Part shown: one piece after another, positions 4,341-10,313 of the stretch
Position numbering within the stretch: the stretch's first letter is position 1
How the letters are laid out: the number at the start of each line of letters is the position of its first letter
Assembly (NCBI GenBank): GCA_036745195.1
Contig: DAIOGO010000092.1
Span: 1-10,313 of the forward strand
DNA: 10,313 nt
Origin: JBFHRE01 sp036745195
GTDB lineage: Bacteria; Actinomycetota; Acidimicrobiia; Spongiisociales; ZC4RG35
Direction: 5' to 3'
Position numbers and translations under genes: made by a program
Notes under the pieces: generated by a model
Told to the model about the DNA's origin: nothing
The model's input: only the letters and a program-made list of their open reading frames with translations
Database searches by the model: none

Positions 4341-6831
4341 GCCCGGCCTGGTGCGCCTGGTCTCGCTGGTTTCGACGGTCGTCCTCTGCTGGGCGGCGCT
4401 GTCGATCGGTCGTGAGTCGTCGGGTTCGGCGCTGGTTCCCGGCAACCTCGCCGTTCGTACGTACACCGCTGCCACCACCGCCGACGTCGAGGATGCCGAG
4501 GAGACGGAGCGGAAGCGAGAAGGGGCGGCTGCTGCGGTTGCGGTGGTGTACTCGAACGATGTCGCTTCCGAGGAAGGCGTTCGGCGGCGAGTCGACGAAC
4601 TCCTGGCGCTGGTGGGCGAGTCGATCCTGGGTGATTCTGCGTCGGGGTCCGAAGAGGTCGAAGACCTGGTGCCTCCGGTAGTCGACACCTCCGCCGGCAC
4701 CGAGGTGGTTTCGACTGCGGTACTGACCGGGAGACTGTTCTTCGATGTCGACGGCGACCGGGTACTCGAAGAAACGGAAACCGACTCCTACCGGACCGAC
4801 TTCGGGTTGGCCGGGGTGGGGGTGGCCGCCATCGGCGATTCGGCGGTCGTTCGCGGCGTCACCGGGGCAGACGGGAGTTACACCCTGGAAGTGCCCACCG
4901 GCGAGATCCGGGTGGTGGTTGACGCCACCTCGGGTGATCTGCCCGAAGGTGTTGTCGCCGACCCGGCGGCGGTGACCGTCGATTGCACCGCCGGTGAGTG
5001 CTCGGCCGACGCCCTGATCGCCCGAGCCGACTTCCTCGATCTGGATTCGGTTGTGGCCGGACTGCAGCAGGCGACCAGGGTCGACGGTTCCACCCTGGCA
5101 ACCCTGGCACTGCTCGCCCAGCGCGACTTCGTGGCGTCCCTCTCGGGCGATGTCGCCAGCCCGCTGGTGGACCAGATGCGGTTTGTCATCAAGACCCGGC
5201 TCGACACCGAATTCCGGGCGGGCATCAAGCAGGAGGATCTGCCGACGGTCAGATCCAATCTCCAGGGCAGTCCGCCCCTCATCCAACCACCGTTCCCGGC
5301 CGATCTCCTCGAGGCCAGCCAGCTGGCGGCGGCCGGGGTCATCGACACCTACCTAGTCCCCAATTCGTTCCCCGACGAGGTCGCCACCGAAGCGGCACGG
5401 GAGGAGGCTCGTTCGCAGGTCGAGCCGGTGAAGGTGACCGTTCTCGCCGATCAGAAGATCGTGGACGAGGGTGAGCCGCTGGATGCGTTCATGATCGAAG
5501 CGATCCTCAAGACCGACGCCGACAGGGGTGACGCGGTGCCGCAGGCGGCTCTGGCCACCGTGGTCTCCGTCCTGGTGGCGGTTCTCGCCTACTACCTGGC
5601 ACGGTTCCGGGCGCAGTTCTGGGCCAAGCCGCGGATGGTCACCCTCTTCGGAGGCCTGCTGGTGCTCGCCGCCCTGGCGGTGCGGGGAGCCTCGGCGATG
5701 GAGGCGGCCGCGTTCAGCATCTATGCATTGCCGGCCGTCGCCTTTGGCTACTTGGCCGCCGTCCTGTTCGACAATCGGATGGGGACACTGATGGCGCTCG
5801 GGATGGCGGTGCTGGCGGCGGCCGGGACCCAGCAGACGGGCATCACCGTCTACGCCCTGCTCGCCACCCTGGCGCCACTCGGGCTGGTGTCTTCGGCCAG
5901 CACCCGGCATGCCTACCGCAACTCGGTTGTCATCTCGGCGGCGATTGCCGGGGTGATCGCAGCCGCCACCGCCTGGTTGTTCTATGCCGACCCCAACACC
6001 AATCCCTTGCCGGAGATAGGTCAGGCGGCGGTGTGGGGGTTCGGGGTGTCTCTCGTCGCCGCCCTTCTGATCCAGCCGGTGCTGGCGATGCTCGAGTCCT
6101 GGTTCGACATCACCACCACGTTGCGCCTGCTCGATCTGACGGACAGGAATCACGAGGCGTTGCTGGTGTTGCAGGACAAGGCCTTCGGTACTTTCAACCA
6201 CTCGCTGATGGTCGGCACACTGGCCGATGCCGCCGCCCGGGCGGTGGGAGCCAATGCGCTGCTGGCGCGGGCCGCCGCCTATTACCACGACCTCGGAAAG
6301 ACCGAGAACCCCCTCTTCTTCATCGAGAACCAGTTCGGCATCTCCAACCCTCACGACGACCTGACCCCGGAGGAGTCGGCCGAGGTCATCCGTCGCCACG
6401 TTCTCGACGGTCTCGAACTGGCGAAGAGATACCGCATTCCGACCGAGGTCACGGAGGGGATACTCACCCATCATGGCGACGGCATCATGCGCTACTTCTA
6501 CGAGAAGGCCCGTTCCAATCGGGGCGGGGATGTCGACATCGCCGACTTCAGGCATGCCGGCCACAAGCCCCGCTCGCGGGAGATGGCCATCGTGATGCTG
6601 GCCGACTCGGTCGAAGGAGCGTGCCGGGCTGCCTTCCGCGATGAGGATCCTTCGGCCGATGTCATCGCCAAGGTGATCAACCGTGTAGTCGACGAGAAGG
6701 TCGGTGACGGCCAACTGTCGGAGTGCGATCTGACGATGGGCGAGTTGACGAGGGTGCGCGGCGCCTTCCTCGACGCCCTGGTCGGTCACTACCATCAACG
6801 TATCGCCTATCCGAATTTCCCCGGAAGCTGA
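4333..6831 (+). CDS. pgpH: 7TM-HD membrane phosphodiesterase (PgpH-type, c-di-AMP), with an SdrD_B-like ectodomain insert
   Basis: PgpH-type enzymes sit in the membrane and hydrolyse c-di-AMP to pApA with a cytoplasmic HD domain. The 832 residues begin with a signal anchor (about 8-25) and the 7TMR-HDED extracellular region (about 40-395). Seven membrane helices follow at roughly 402-421, 435-450, 455-476, 482-497, 501-520, 530-549 and 567-590. The HD domain has H623, H652-D653 (YHDLGK), H689, H713-H714 and D758, which is the full metal-ligand set of characterised PgpH with nearly identical spacing. The ectodomain is interrupted at about 132-225 by a beta-rich segment resembling SdrD_B/Cna-B repeats: GRLFFDVDGDRVLEETETD (133-151), then GVTGADGSYTLEVPTG (175-190). 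C218 and C223 could form a disulfide. Its place between phoH and ybeY matches the Firmicutes order. Fold and substrate class are secure; the insert's role is unknown. Confidence 0.92.
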   Translation: MSRPGLVRLVSLVSTVVLCWAALSIGRESSGSALVPGNLAVRTYTAATTADVEDAEETERKREGAAAAVAVVYSNDVASEEGVRRRVDELLALVGESILGDSASGSEEVEDLVPPVVDTSAGTEVVSTAVLTGRLFFDVDGDRVLEETETDSYRTDFGLAGVGVAAIGDSAVVRGVTGADGSYTLEVPTGEIRVVVDATSGDLPEGVVADPAAVTVDCTAGECSADALIARADFLDLDSVVAGLQQATRVDGSTLATLALLAQRDFVASLSGDVASPLVDQMRFVIKTRLDTEFRAGIKQEDLPTVRSNLQGSPPLIQPPFPADLLEASQLAAAGVIDTYLVPNSFPDEVATEAAREEARSQVEPVKVTVLADQKIVDEGEPLDAFMIEAILKTDADRGDAVPQAALATVVSVLVAVLAYYLARFRAQFWAKPRMVTLFGGLLVLAALAVRGASAMEAAAFSIYALPAVAFGYLAAVLFDNRMGTLMALGMAVLAAAGTQQTGITVYALLATLAPLGLVSSASTRHAYRNSVVISAAIAGVIAAATAWLFYADPNTNPLPEIGQAAVWGFGVSLVAALLIQPVLAMLESWFDITTTLRLLDLTDRNHEALLVLQDKAFGTFNHSLMVGTLADAAARAVGANALLARAAAYYHDLGKTENPLFFIENQFGISNPHDDLTPEESAEVIRRHVLDGLELAKRYRIPTEVTEGILTHHGDGIMRYFYEKARSNRGGDVDIADFRHAGHKPRSREMAIVMLADSVEGACRAAFRDEDPSADVIAKVINRVVDEKVGDGQLSECDLTMGELTRVRGAFLDALVGHYHQRIAYPNFPGS

Positions 6832-6864
6832 AGTGGACATTCCCCGACAACACAGGCTTCGTCG

Positions 6865-7323
6865 ATGAGGATCATCGACGAGCAACCCCTGCCGGTCGAC
6901 GTCGATCATCTGCTGGAGGTGCTCACCACTGTCATCGAAGCGGAGGGTTATCCGGAGGGAACCGAGGTGTGTGTCACGTTGATCACCGACGACGAGATGG
7001 CGCGTCACCACCTCGAGGCGATGGGATTAGCCGGCCCTACCGACGTCCTCTCCTTCCCGATCGAGATGCTGTTGCCGGGAGAGCCGCCGCCGGCCCACGA
7101 CGGCGGACCGCCGCTGCTCCTCGGTGACGTCCTCATCGCTCCCGCCTACATCCAGGTGCAGGCCGCCGAATACGCCACCACCTTCGTCGCCGAACTGTCG
7201 CTCATGGTCGCGCACGGGGTTCTCCATCTGATGGGTTACGACCATCAAGCCGATGAAGACGCCGAGGTCATGGAGGGCAGGGAGCGCGCCATACTCGCCG
7301 AGTTCGGTCTTCCCCGCCGATGA
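6865..7323 (+). CDS. ybeY: Endoribonuclease YbeY (16S rRNA maturation)
   Basis: YbeY is a metal-dependent single-strand RNA endonuclease involved in 16S rRNA 3'-end maturation and ribosome quality control. The 152 residues include the core GPTDVLSFPIE (57-67), GDVLIAP (87-93) and the zinc signature H117-GVL-H121-LMGYD-H127. The length is normal. An 8-9 residue loop rich in Pro and Gly (about 70-84) sits between the strand and the GDV motif, as in other members. The ATG at 6865 is 33 bp after the previous stop. No better in-frame start exists upstream and there is no clear ribosome site, so it may depend on coupling. The last codons overlap the next gene as ATGA. Confidence 0.95.
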   Translation: MRIIDEQPLPVDVDHLLEVLTTVIEAEGYPEGTEVCVTLITDDEMARHHLEAMGLAGPTDVLSFPIEMLLPGEPPPAHDGGPPLLLGDVLIAPAYIQVQAAEYATTFVAELSLMVAHGVLHLMGYDHQADEDAEVMEGRERAILAEFGLPRR

Positions 7324-8510
7324 GCTGGGTCCTCGTCGTTCTCGTGCTGATGGTGGCTGCCACGCTCCGGCTTGGCGCCTCCTCCCTGATCGGAACCGCC
7401 CAGGCCGATGCCATGCGGGCCTCGTTCAGCGGGGTGAAGGGAGCTGCCCGGGCGGCCGACCTCGTCGAGCGACGAGATGTCATGGTGCAGGCTGTGGCAG
7501 TGGTCCACAGCACCCTGCTGGTGGTGGCGACCCTGTGTGCCGTTTGGGCCGTGGACCGGGCGGAAGGAGGAGTTCTGCGCGGGGCGGCCCTGGCCGGGGT
7601 AGCGGCGGCGGTGGTGGCCGTGGGTGATGTGATCCCGCGGGTGGTCGGCCGGGCCCGCCCGGGCAGGATCGGGTACGCCCTCAGCCCACTGGTCGAGACG
7701 GCCATCCGGCTGGGCTCCCTTGTCACCGAGGCGACGGTGTCGGTCGAAGACGAGTCGCCGGCCGCCGAGGCGGCCGCCGAGTCGGAGACCCAGGAGCGTG
7801 AGCTCATCAGTTCGGTGCTCGAGTTCTCCGAGACACTGGTTCGAGAGGTGATGGTCCCTCGCACCGAGATGATCACCCTCAATGTCGGAGACGACCTGGA
7901 CTCGTTGCTGGCGGCCGTCAACGAGCACGGGTATTCCCGGTTCCCGGTCATCGACGGCAACATCGACGACATCGTCGGGATCGTGATCTTCAAGGATCTG
8001 GTGAGGTTGTTCGGCGGCGGGGTCGGTCCCGGCAAGGTCGGCGATCTTCTCAGACCGGCGGTGTTCGTGCCCGAGACGAAGCGGGTGTCGGATCTGCTGC
8101 GGGAGATGCAGGCTTCGAAGGTCCACTTCGTCGTGGTCATCGACGAATACGGATCCACCGCCGGTGTGGTCACGCTGGAGGACCTCCTGGAGGAACTGGT
8201 CGGGGAGATCGTCGACGAATACGACGAGGAGGAGCCGCTGGTTCTCCGGCTCGGCGACCATTCGTGGCAGGTCGACGGCAGCATCGACATCGACGAGCTG
8301 TCCGACGTCATCGGGGTGGAGCTACCCGACGAAGAATGGGACACCGTGGCCGGTCTGGTGCTGGGGCTGGCGGGGAGGATCCCGAAGGAGAAGGAGCACT
8401 TCGAGGTGGCCGGGGTGAGCCTGACGGTGGCCGGGCTGCAGGGTCGTCGGGTCACAGCGGTGCGGGTTGATGTGCTGGGGCGATCGGGCACGCCTCAGGA
8501 GGCCCGATGA
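7320..8510 (+). CDS. CNNM/CorC (HlyC) family membrane protein with CBS pair
   Basis: The 396-residue protein has an N-terminal membrane part (helices near 2-18, 53-76 and 85-107) in the position of the DUF21/CNNM domain. A CBS pair follows (about 178-300), with VMVPRTEM at 177-184, YSRFPVID at 205-212 and EYGSTAGVVTLEDLLEELVG at 276-295. A CorC_HlyC domain (about 310-385) contains DTVAGLVLGLAGRIP (341-355). The family includes Mg2+/Co2+ transporters, and the ybeY-linked member YbeX has been tied to ribosome metabolism. The DUF21 part is divergent: the usual Glu of the first helix motif and the Gly-Asn-Asn motif are not seen, though GDVIPRVVGRARPGRIGYAL (102-121) keeps the end of the domain. 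Ion transport is therefore unproven. It overlaps ybeY and era by 4 bases (ATGA) on each side. Confidence 0.9.
   Translation: MSWVLVVLVLMVAATLRLGASSLIGTAQADAMRASFSGVKGAARAADLVERRDVMVQAVAVVHSTLLVVATLCAVWAVDRAEGGVLRGAALAGVAAAVVAVGDVIPRVVGRARPGRIGYALSPLVETAIRLGSLVTEATVSVEDESPAAEAAAESETQERELISSVLEFSETLVREVMVPRTEMITLNVGDDLDSLLAAVNEHGYSRFPVIDGNIDDIVGIVIFKDLVRLFGGGVGPGKVGDLLRPAVFVPETKRVSDLLREMQASKVHFVVVIDEYGSTAGVVTLEDLLEELVGEIVDEYDEEEPLVLRLGDHSWQVDGSIDIDELSDVIGVELPDEEWDTVAGLVLGLAGRIPKEKEHFEVAGVSLTVAGLQGRRVTAVRVDVLGRSGTPQEAR
8497..8502 (+). promoter_or_regulatory. Ribosome binding site of era
   Basis: AGGAGG lies 4 bases before the ATG at 8507, inside the end of the preceding gene. It is a perfect Shine-Dalgarno core at slightly short spacing and fixes the start of era. 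Confidence 0.75.
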
Positions 8511-9394
8511 GATCCGGCTTCGTCCCGGTGGTGGGACGGCCCAATGTCGGCAAGTCCACGCTGGTGAATGCATTGGTGGGCGAGAAAGTCTCGATTGTTT
8601 CGACCCGGCCCCAGACCACCCGTAATCGGATCAGGGGGATCATCAACGGGACAGACCATCAGATCGTTCTCATCGACACCCCCGGCCTGCACAAGCCGCG
8701 CACCGAACTCGGTCACCGGCTCAACGCCGGCGTGTACCGGACCCTCGGCGAGGCCGACGCGGTGTTGTTCGTGATCGATGCCACCCAGGCGATCGGCCCC
8801 GGCGACCGGATGGTGGCCGCTCGACTCAAAGACACCCATGCCGAAGTGGTGGTCGCGGTCAACAAGGTCGACGCCGCCTCCCGGATCCAGGTCACCGAAC
8901 AACTGGCAGAAGCCGGCGCCTGGGATTTCGCCGCGTACCTCCCGGTGGCCGCCAAGACCTCGGTCGGGCTGCCACCACTCCTGGAGGAGTTGGTGAAGAG
9001 AATGCCCGAAGGACCTTCCTACTTCCCGTTGGGCGAGGCCTCCGACCTTCCCGAACATGTGCTGGTGGGTGAGCTGATCAGAGAGAAGTTCCTCGATCGT
9101 CTTCGGGACGAGTTGCCCCACTCGTTGATCGTGGTTGTCGACGACATGCAGGCGGAGGAGAGTGGAATGCTGATCATCACCGCCCGGGCGGTGGTGGAGC
9201 GGGATTCACAGAAGGGGATCGTCATCGGCAAGGGTGGGGTGATGCTTGCTACCGCCGGGACCGAGGCCAGGCACGAACTGGAGACCCTGTTCGGTGTCAA
9301 AGTCCATCTCGATCTGCGAGTGGTCGTCGAGGAGGAATGGCAGCGTCGCCCCGACCTGCTCGATCGGTTCGGCTTCTCCGACAGCGATGGGTGA
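8507..9394 (+). CDS. era: GTPase Era (30S ribosomal subunit assembly)
   Basis: Era binds the 3' end of 16S rRNA and couples GTP hydrolysis to 30S maturation. The 295 residues show the complete layout: G1 GRPNVGKS (10-17), the switch I stretch STRPQTTRNRIRG (32-44), G3 DTPG (57-60), G4 NKVD (119-122) and a G5-like AAK (148-150, Ser in most relatives). Next comes the Era-specific IREKFLDRLRDELPHS (191-206), and then the KH domain with IGKGG (240-244). The length is typical. The gene overlaps the CBS protein gene by ATGA and is preceded by a strong ribosome site. It follows ybeY in most bacteria. Here recO, a frequent next gene, is absent and a SirB1-type gene takes its place. Confidence 0.97.
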   Translation: MRSGFVPVVGRPNVGKSTLVNALVGEKVSIVSTRPQTTRNRIRGIINGTDHQIVLIDTPGLHKPRTELGHRLNAGVYRTLGEADAVLFVIDATQAIGPGDRMVAARLKDTHAEVVVAVNKVDAASRIQVTEQLAEAGAWDFAAYLPVAAKTSVGLPPLLEELVKRMPEGPSYFPLGEASDLPEHVLVGELIREKFLDRLRDELPHSLIVVVDDMQAEESGMLIITARAVVERDSQKGIVIGKGGVMLATAGTEARHELETLFGVKVHLDLRVVVEEEWQRRPDLLDRFGFSDSDG

Positions 9395-9418
9395 AACCAC
9401 GGCACCGGCGAGAGGCGC

Positions 9419-9424
9419 TAGGTT
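9419..9424 (+). promoter_or_regulatory. -10 box of a probable leaderless SirB1-type gene
   Basis: TAGGTT fits TAnnnT and ends 7 bases before the ATG at 9432, which is the usual distance from -10 box to first transcribed base. No Shine-Dalgarno precedes the ATG. No good -35 is visible at 16-18 bp spacing. The pattern suggests transcription and translation both begin at A9432. Confidence 0.4.
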
Positions 9425-9431
9425 CTGAGTC

Positions 9432-10049
9432 ATGGAAACCCGGCTTGCCGTCCCCCATCCCTCCCGGGTGGCCGAATTGGCCAGGGCAGATGAACCGGCC
9501 AGGGCGGCGCTCGAATTCGCCCGATTCGTCGATCCCCATCTCGAGGTCGAGCGGTATCTCGGGAAGCTCGATGCGATGGCGGGCGCAGTCAAAGGAGACG
9601 GGCATCTCGCCCTGCGTCGGGTCATCTCGATCACCCAGGGGATCGGTGGCAATGTCGAGGACTATCACAAACCCGACAACTCGCTCCTCAATCGAGTCCT
9701 CGACTCCCGCCGTGGCATCCCCATCTCGCTGTCGCTCATCTGGATCGAAGTGGGGAGGAGATGCGGAATCGACGTCGTCGGCGTCGGGCTTCCGGGTCAT
9801 TTCGTCGTTTATGCCGCCGGCCAGATGTGCGATCCGTTCCACTACGGCGAGGCGATCGGCTTCGACGAGGCCGCCTCCCTGGTGGCAACCGCTCTCGGCG
9901 GCCCCCCCCGGCTCGACAAGAGCTGGCTGGAACCGGTGACCTCGGTGGATCTGATTCGACGGATGTTGCGGAATCTGGAATCCACCTACGCCGACATGGG
10001 CTCCGAAGAGGACCTCGAATGGGTCCGCTCCTGCCTGGAAGCCTTCTAG
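9432..10049 (+). CDS. SirB1/transglutaminase-like family protein, short C-terminus
   Basis: The 205-residue cytoplasmic protein belongs to the SirB1 family (Transglut_core2). It shows the N-terminal helical SirB1 part (about 10-70), DYHKPDNSLLNRVLDSRRGIPISL (about 77-100), the most conserved LIWIEVGRRCGIDVVGVGLPGHFVV (about 101-125) with His in GHF, and DPFHYGE (133-139). The segment SVDLIRRMLRNLESTYADMG leads into what is usually a TPR-like C-terminal region. Relatives are commonly around 270 residues; here the frame stops at SCLEAF, so most of that tail is missing. The stop lies 6 bp before a heptamer repeat array. The biochemical role of the family is poorly defined. It probably has its own promoter. 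Confidence 0.85.
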   Translation: METRLAVPHPSRVAELARADEPARAALEFARFVDPHLEVERYLGKLDAMAGAVKGDGHLALRRVISITQGIGGNVEDYHKPDNSLLNRVLDSRRGIPISLSLIWIEVGRRCGIDVVGVGLPGHFVVYAAGQMCDPFHYGEAIGFDEAASLVATALGGPPRLDKSWLEPVTSVDLIRRMLRNLESTYADMGSEEDLEWVRSCLEAF

Positions 10050-10055
10050 CCGTCC

Positions 10056-10104
10056 TGCGCCTTGCGTCATGCGCCTTGCGCCGTGCGCCTTGCGTCTTGC
10101 GCTG
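10056..10104. repeat. Heptanucleotide tandem repeat, seven units
   Basis: Seven consecutive 7-base units are visible: TGCGCCT, TGCGTCA, TGCGCCT, TGCGCCG, TGCGCCT, TGCGTCT and TGCGCTG. All share TGCG at the start of the unit, and alternate units are exact copies of TGCGCCT, giving a 14-base super-period. On the opposite strand the unit is NRRCGCA. The seven-base period is not a multiple of three, so it is not coding. It resembles in kind the heptamer STRR repeats of cyanobacteria, though the sequence differs. Confidence 0.85.
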
Positions 10105-10113
10105 GGGCAGCGA

Positions 10114-10148
10114 TCGGGCATGGGCTATCGGGCATCGGCCTCCAGGCA
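10114..10148. repeat. Second heptamer array, different unit
   Basis: Units TCGGGCA, TGGGCTA, TCGGGCA, TCGGCCT and CCAGGCA follow in a 7-base period. ATCGGGCAT is an exact direct repeat at 10113-10121 and 10127-10135. The period is the same as in the array just upstream, but the phase is shifted and the unit differs, so two repeat families sit side by side. Confidence 0.6.
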
Positions 10149-10187
10149 ACCAGACGGACGTCCGGTGACAGTTGGACGGGGTTCTGT

Positions 10188-10252
10188 CTCTCCCCCCTCG
10201 ACCGAACGGAGTGAGGGAGTTTGGGGGGAGTACCCCGAAGGGGGGAGGGGGG
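10188..10252. repeat. G-rich palindromic intergenic element
   Basis: CCCCCCTC (10192-10199) is the perfect complement of GAGGGGGG (10245-10252). CTCCCCCC (10190-10197) can instead pair with GGGGGGAG at 10223-10230 or 10240-10247. An inner hairpin pairs CCCTC (10195-10199) with GAGGG (10213-10217), and CCCC-GAA-GGGG lies at 10233-10243. Four G-runs (10215-10217, 10223-10228, 10240-10245, 10247-10252) could also form a quadruplex on the + strand. The form suggests a REP-like or MITE-like repeated element. No T-run makes it an obvious terminator. Confidence 0.6.
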
Positions 10253-10313
10253 CACGGCCCGACTGTGCTGTGACGCGTCCCGAGGCGCCAGCGCCCGAGC
10301 CGAAAGCCGATCG
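10253..10313. other. Right edge, no recognised feature
   Basis: I see no supported gene, promoter or RNA here. There is a small inverted repeat GGCGC-CA-GCGCC at 10284-10295. A perfect 10-base palindrome, CGGACGTCCG, lies a little upstream at 10155-10164, in the stretch between the heptamers and the G-rich element. Neither has a clear role. Confidence 0.5.

Noticed and set aside
3252..7011. Long open frames on the minus strand opposite phoH, the PgpH-type gene and ybeY (up to about 550 codons)
   Set aside because: They lie antisense to well-conserved genes, show no recognisable domains, and have the His/Arg/Gly-rich composition typical of shadow frames in high-GC DNA.
10056..10148. CRISPR array
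   Set aside because: The repeats are 7 bases in direct tandem without spacers, and no cas genes are present.

Overview
The window looks like chromosome from a high-GC actinobacterium. An Acidimicrobiia-like or other deep-branching lineage fits best, but this rests on gene content and style, not on a phylogeny. The evidence is a hrcA-dnaJ-rsmE...phoH-ybeY-CBS protein-era order as in mycobacteria, a BldD-family regulator, and actinobacterial-style -10 boxes (TAnnnT) placed right at start codons. Every gene I can support is on the + strand. They are packed tightly, with 1-8 nt overlaps or short gaps.

Layout. Positions 1-58 hold a fragment of a heptamer repeat and a CIRCE operator overlapping a probable hrcA promoter. 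Positions 59-2784 form a heat-shock/ribosome operon: hrcA (repressor), dnaJ (type I co-chaperone) and rsmE (16S rRNA m3U1498 methyltransferase). Positions 2785-2854 are a short regulatory gap with an inverted repeat, a -10 box and a possible 8-codon leader ORF. It precedes a small BldD-like regulator (2855-3295). A new promoter at about 3329-3356 starts the second operon: phoH (KH/ATPase), a 7TM-HD c-di-AMP phosphodiesterase of the PgpH type, ybeY (rRNA endonuclease), a CBS/CorC membrane protein and era (GTPase of 30S assembly). Genes within this operon overlap or nearly touch. A probable leaderless gene for a SirB1-type transglutaminase-like protein follows (9432-10049). The final 264 bases carry no gene I can support. 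They hold two heptanucleotide tandem arrays and a G-rich palindromic element.

How the genes fit together. RsmE, YbeY, Era and probably the CBS protein all concern 16S rRNA maturation or 30S assembly. HrcA/DnaJ link the cluster to protein folding stress. The PgpH-type enzyme adds c-di-AMP turnover, and the BldD-like protein belongs to a family that in Streptomyces senses c-di-GMP.

Most of the window is conserved housekeeping DNA. I did not find a new multi-gene system. The parts that deserve attention are an SdrD_B/Cna-B-like domain inside the PgpH ectodomain, a BldD-like protein whose c-di-GMP signature is altered, the compact control region in front of it, and heptamer repeats of the same family at both ends of the window in opposite orientation.
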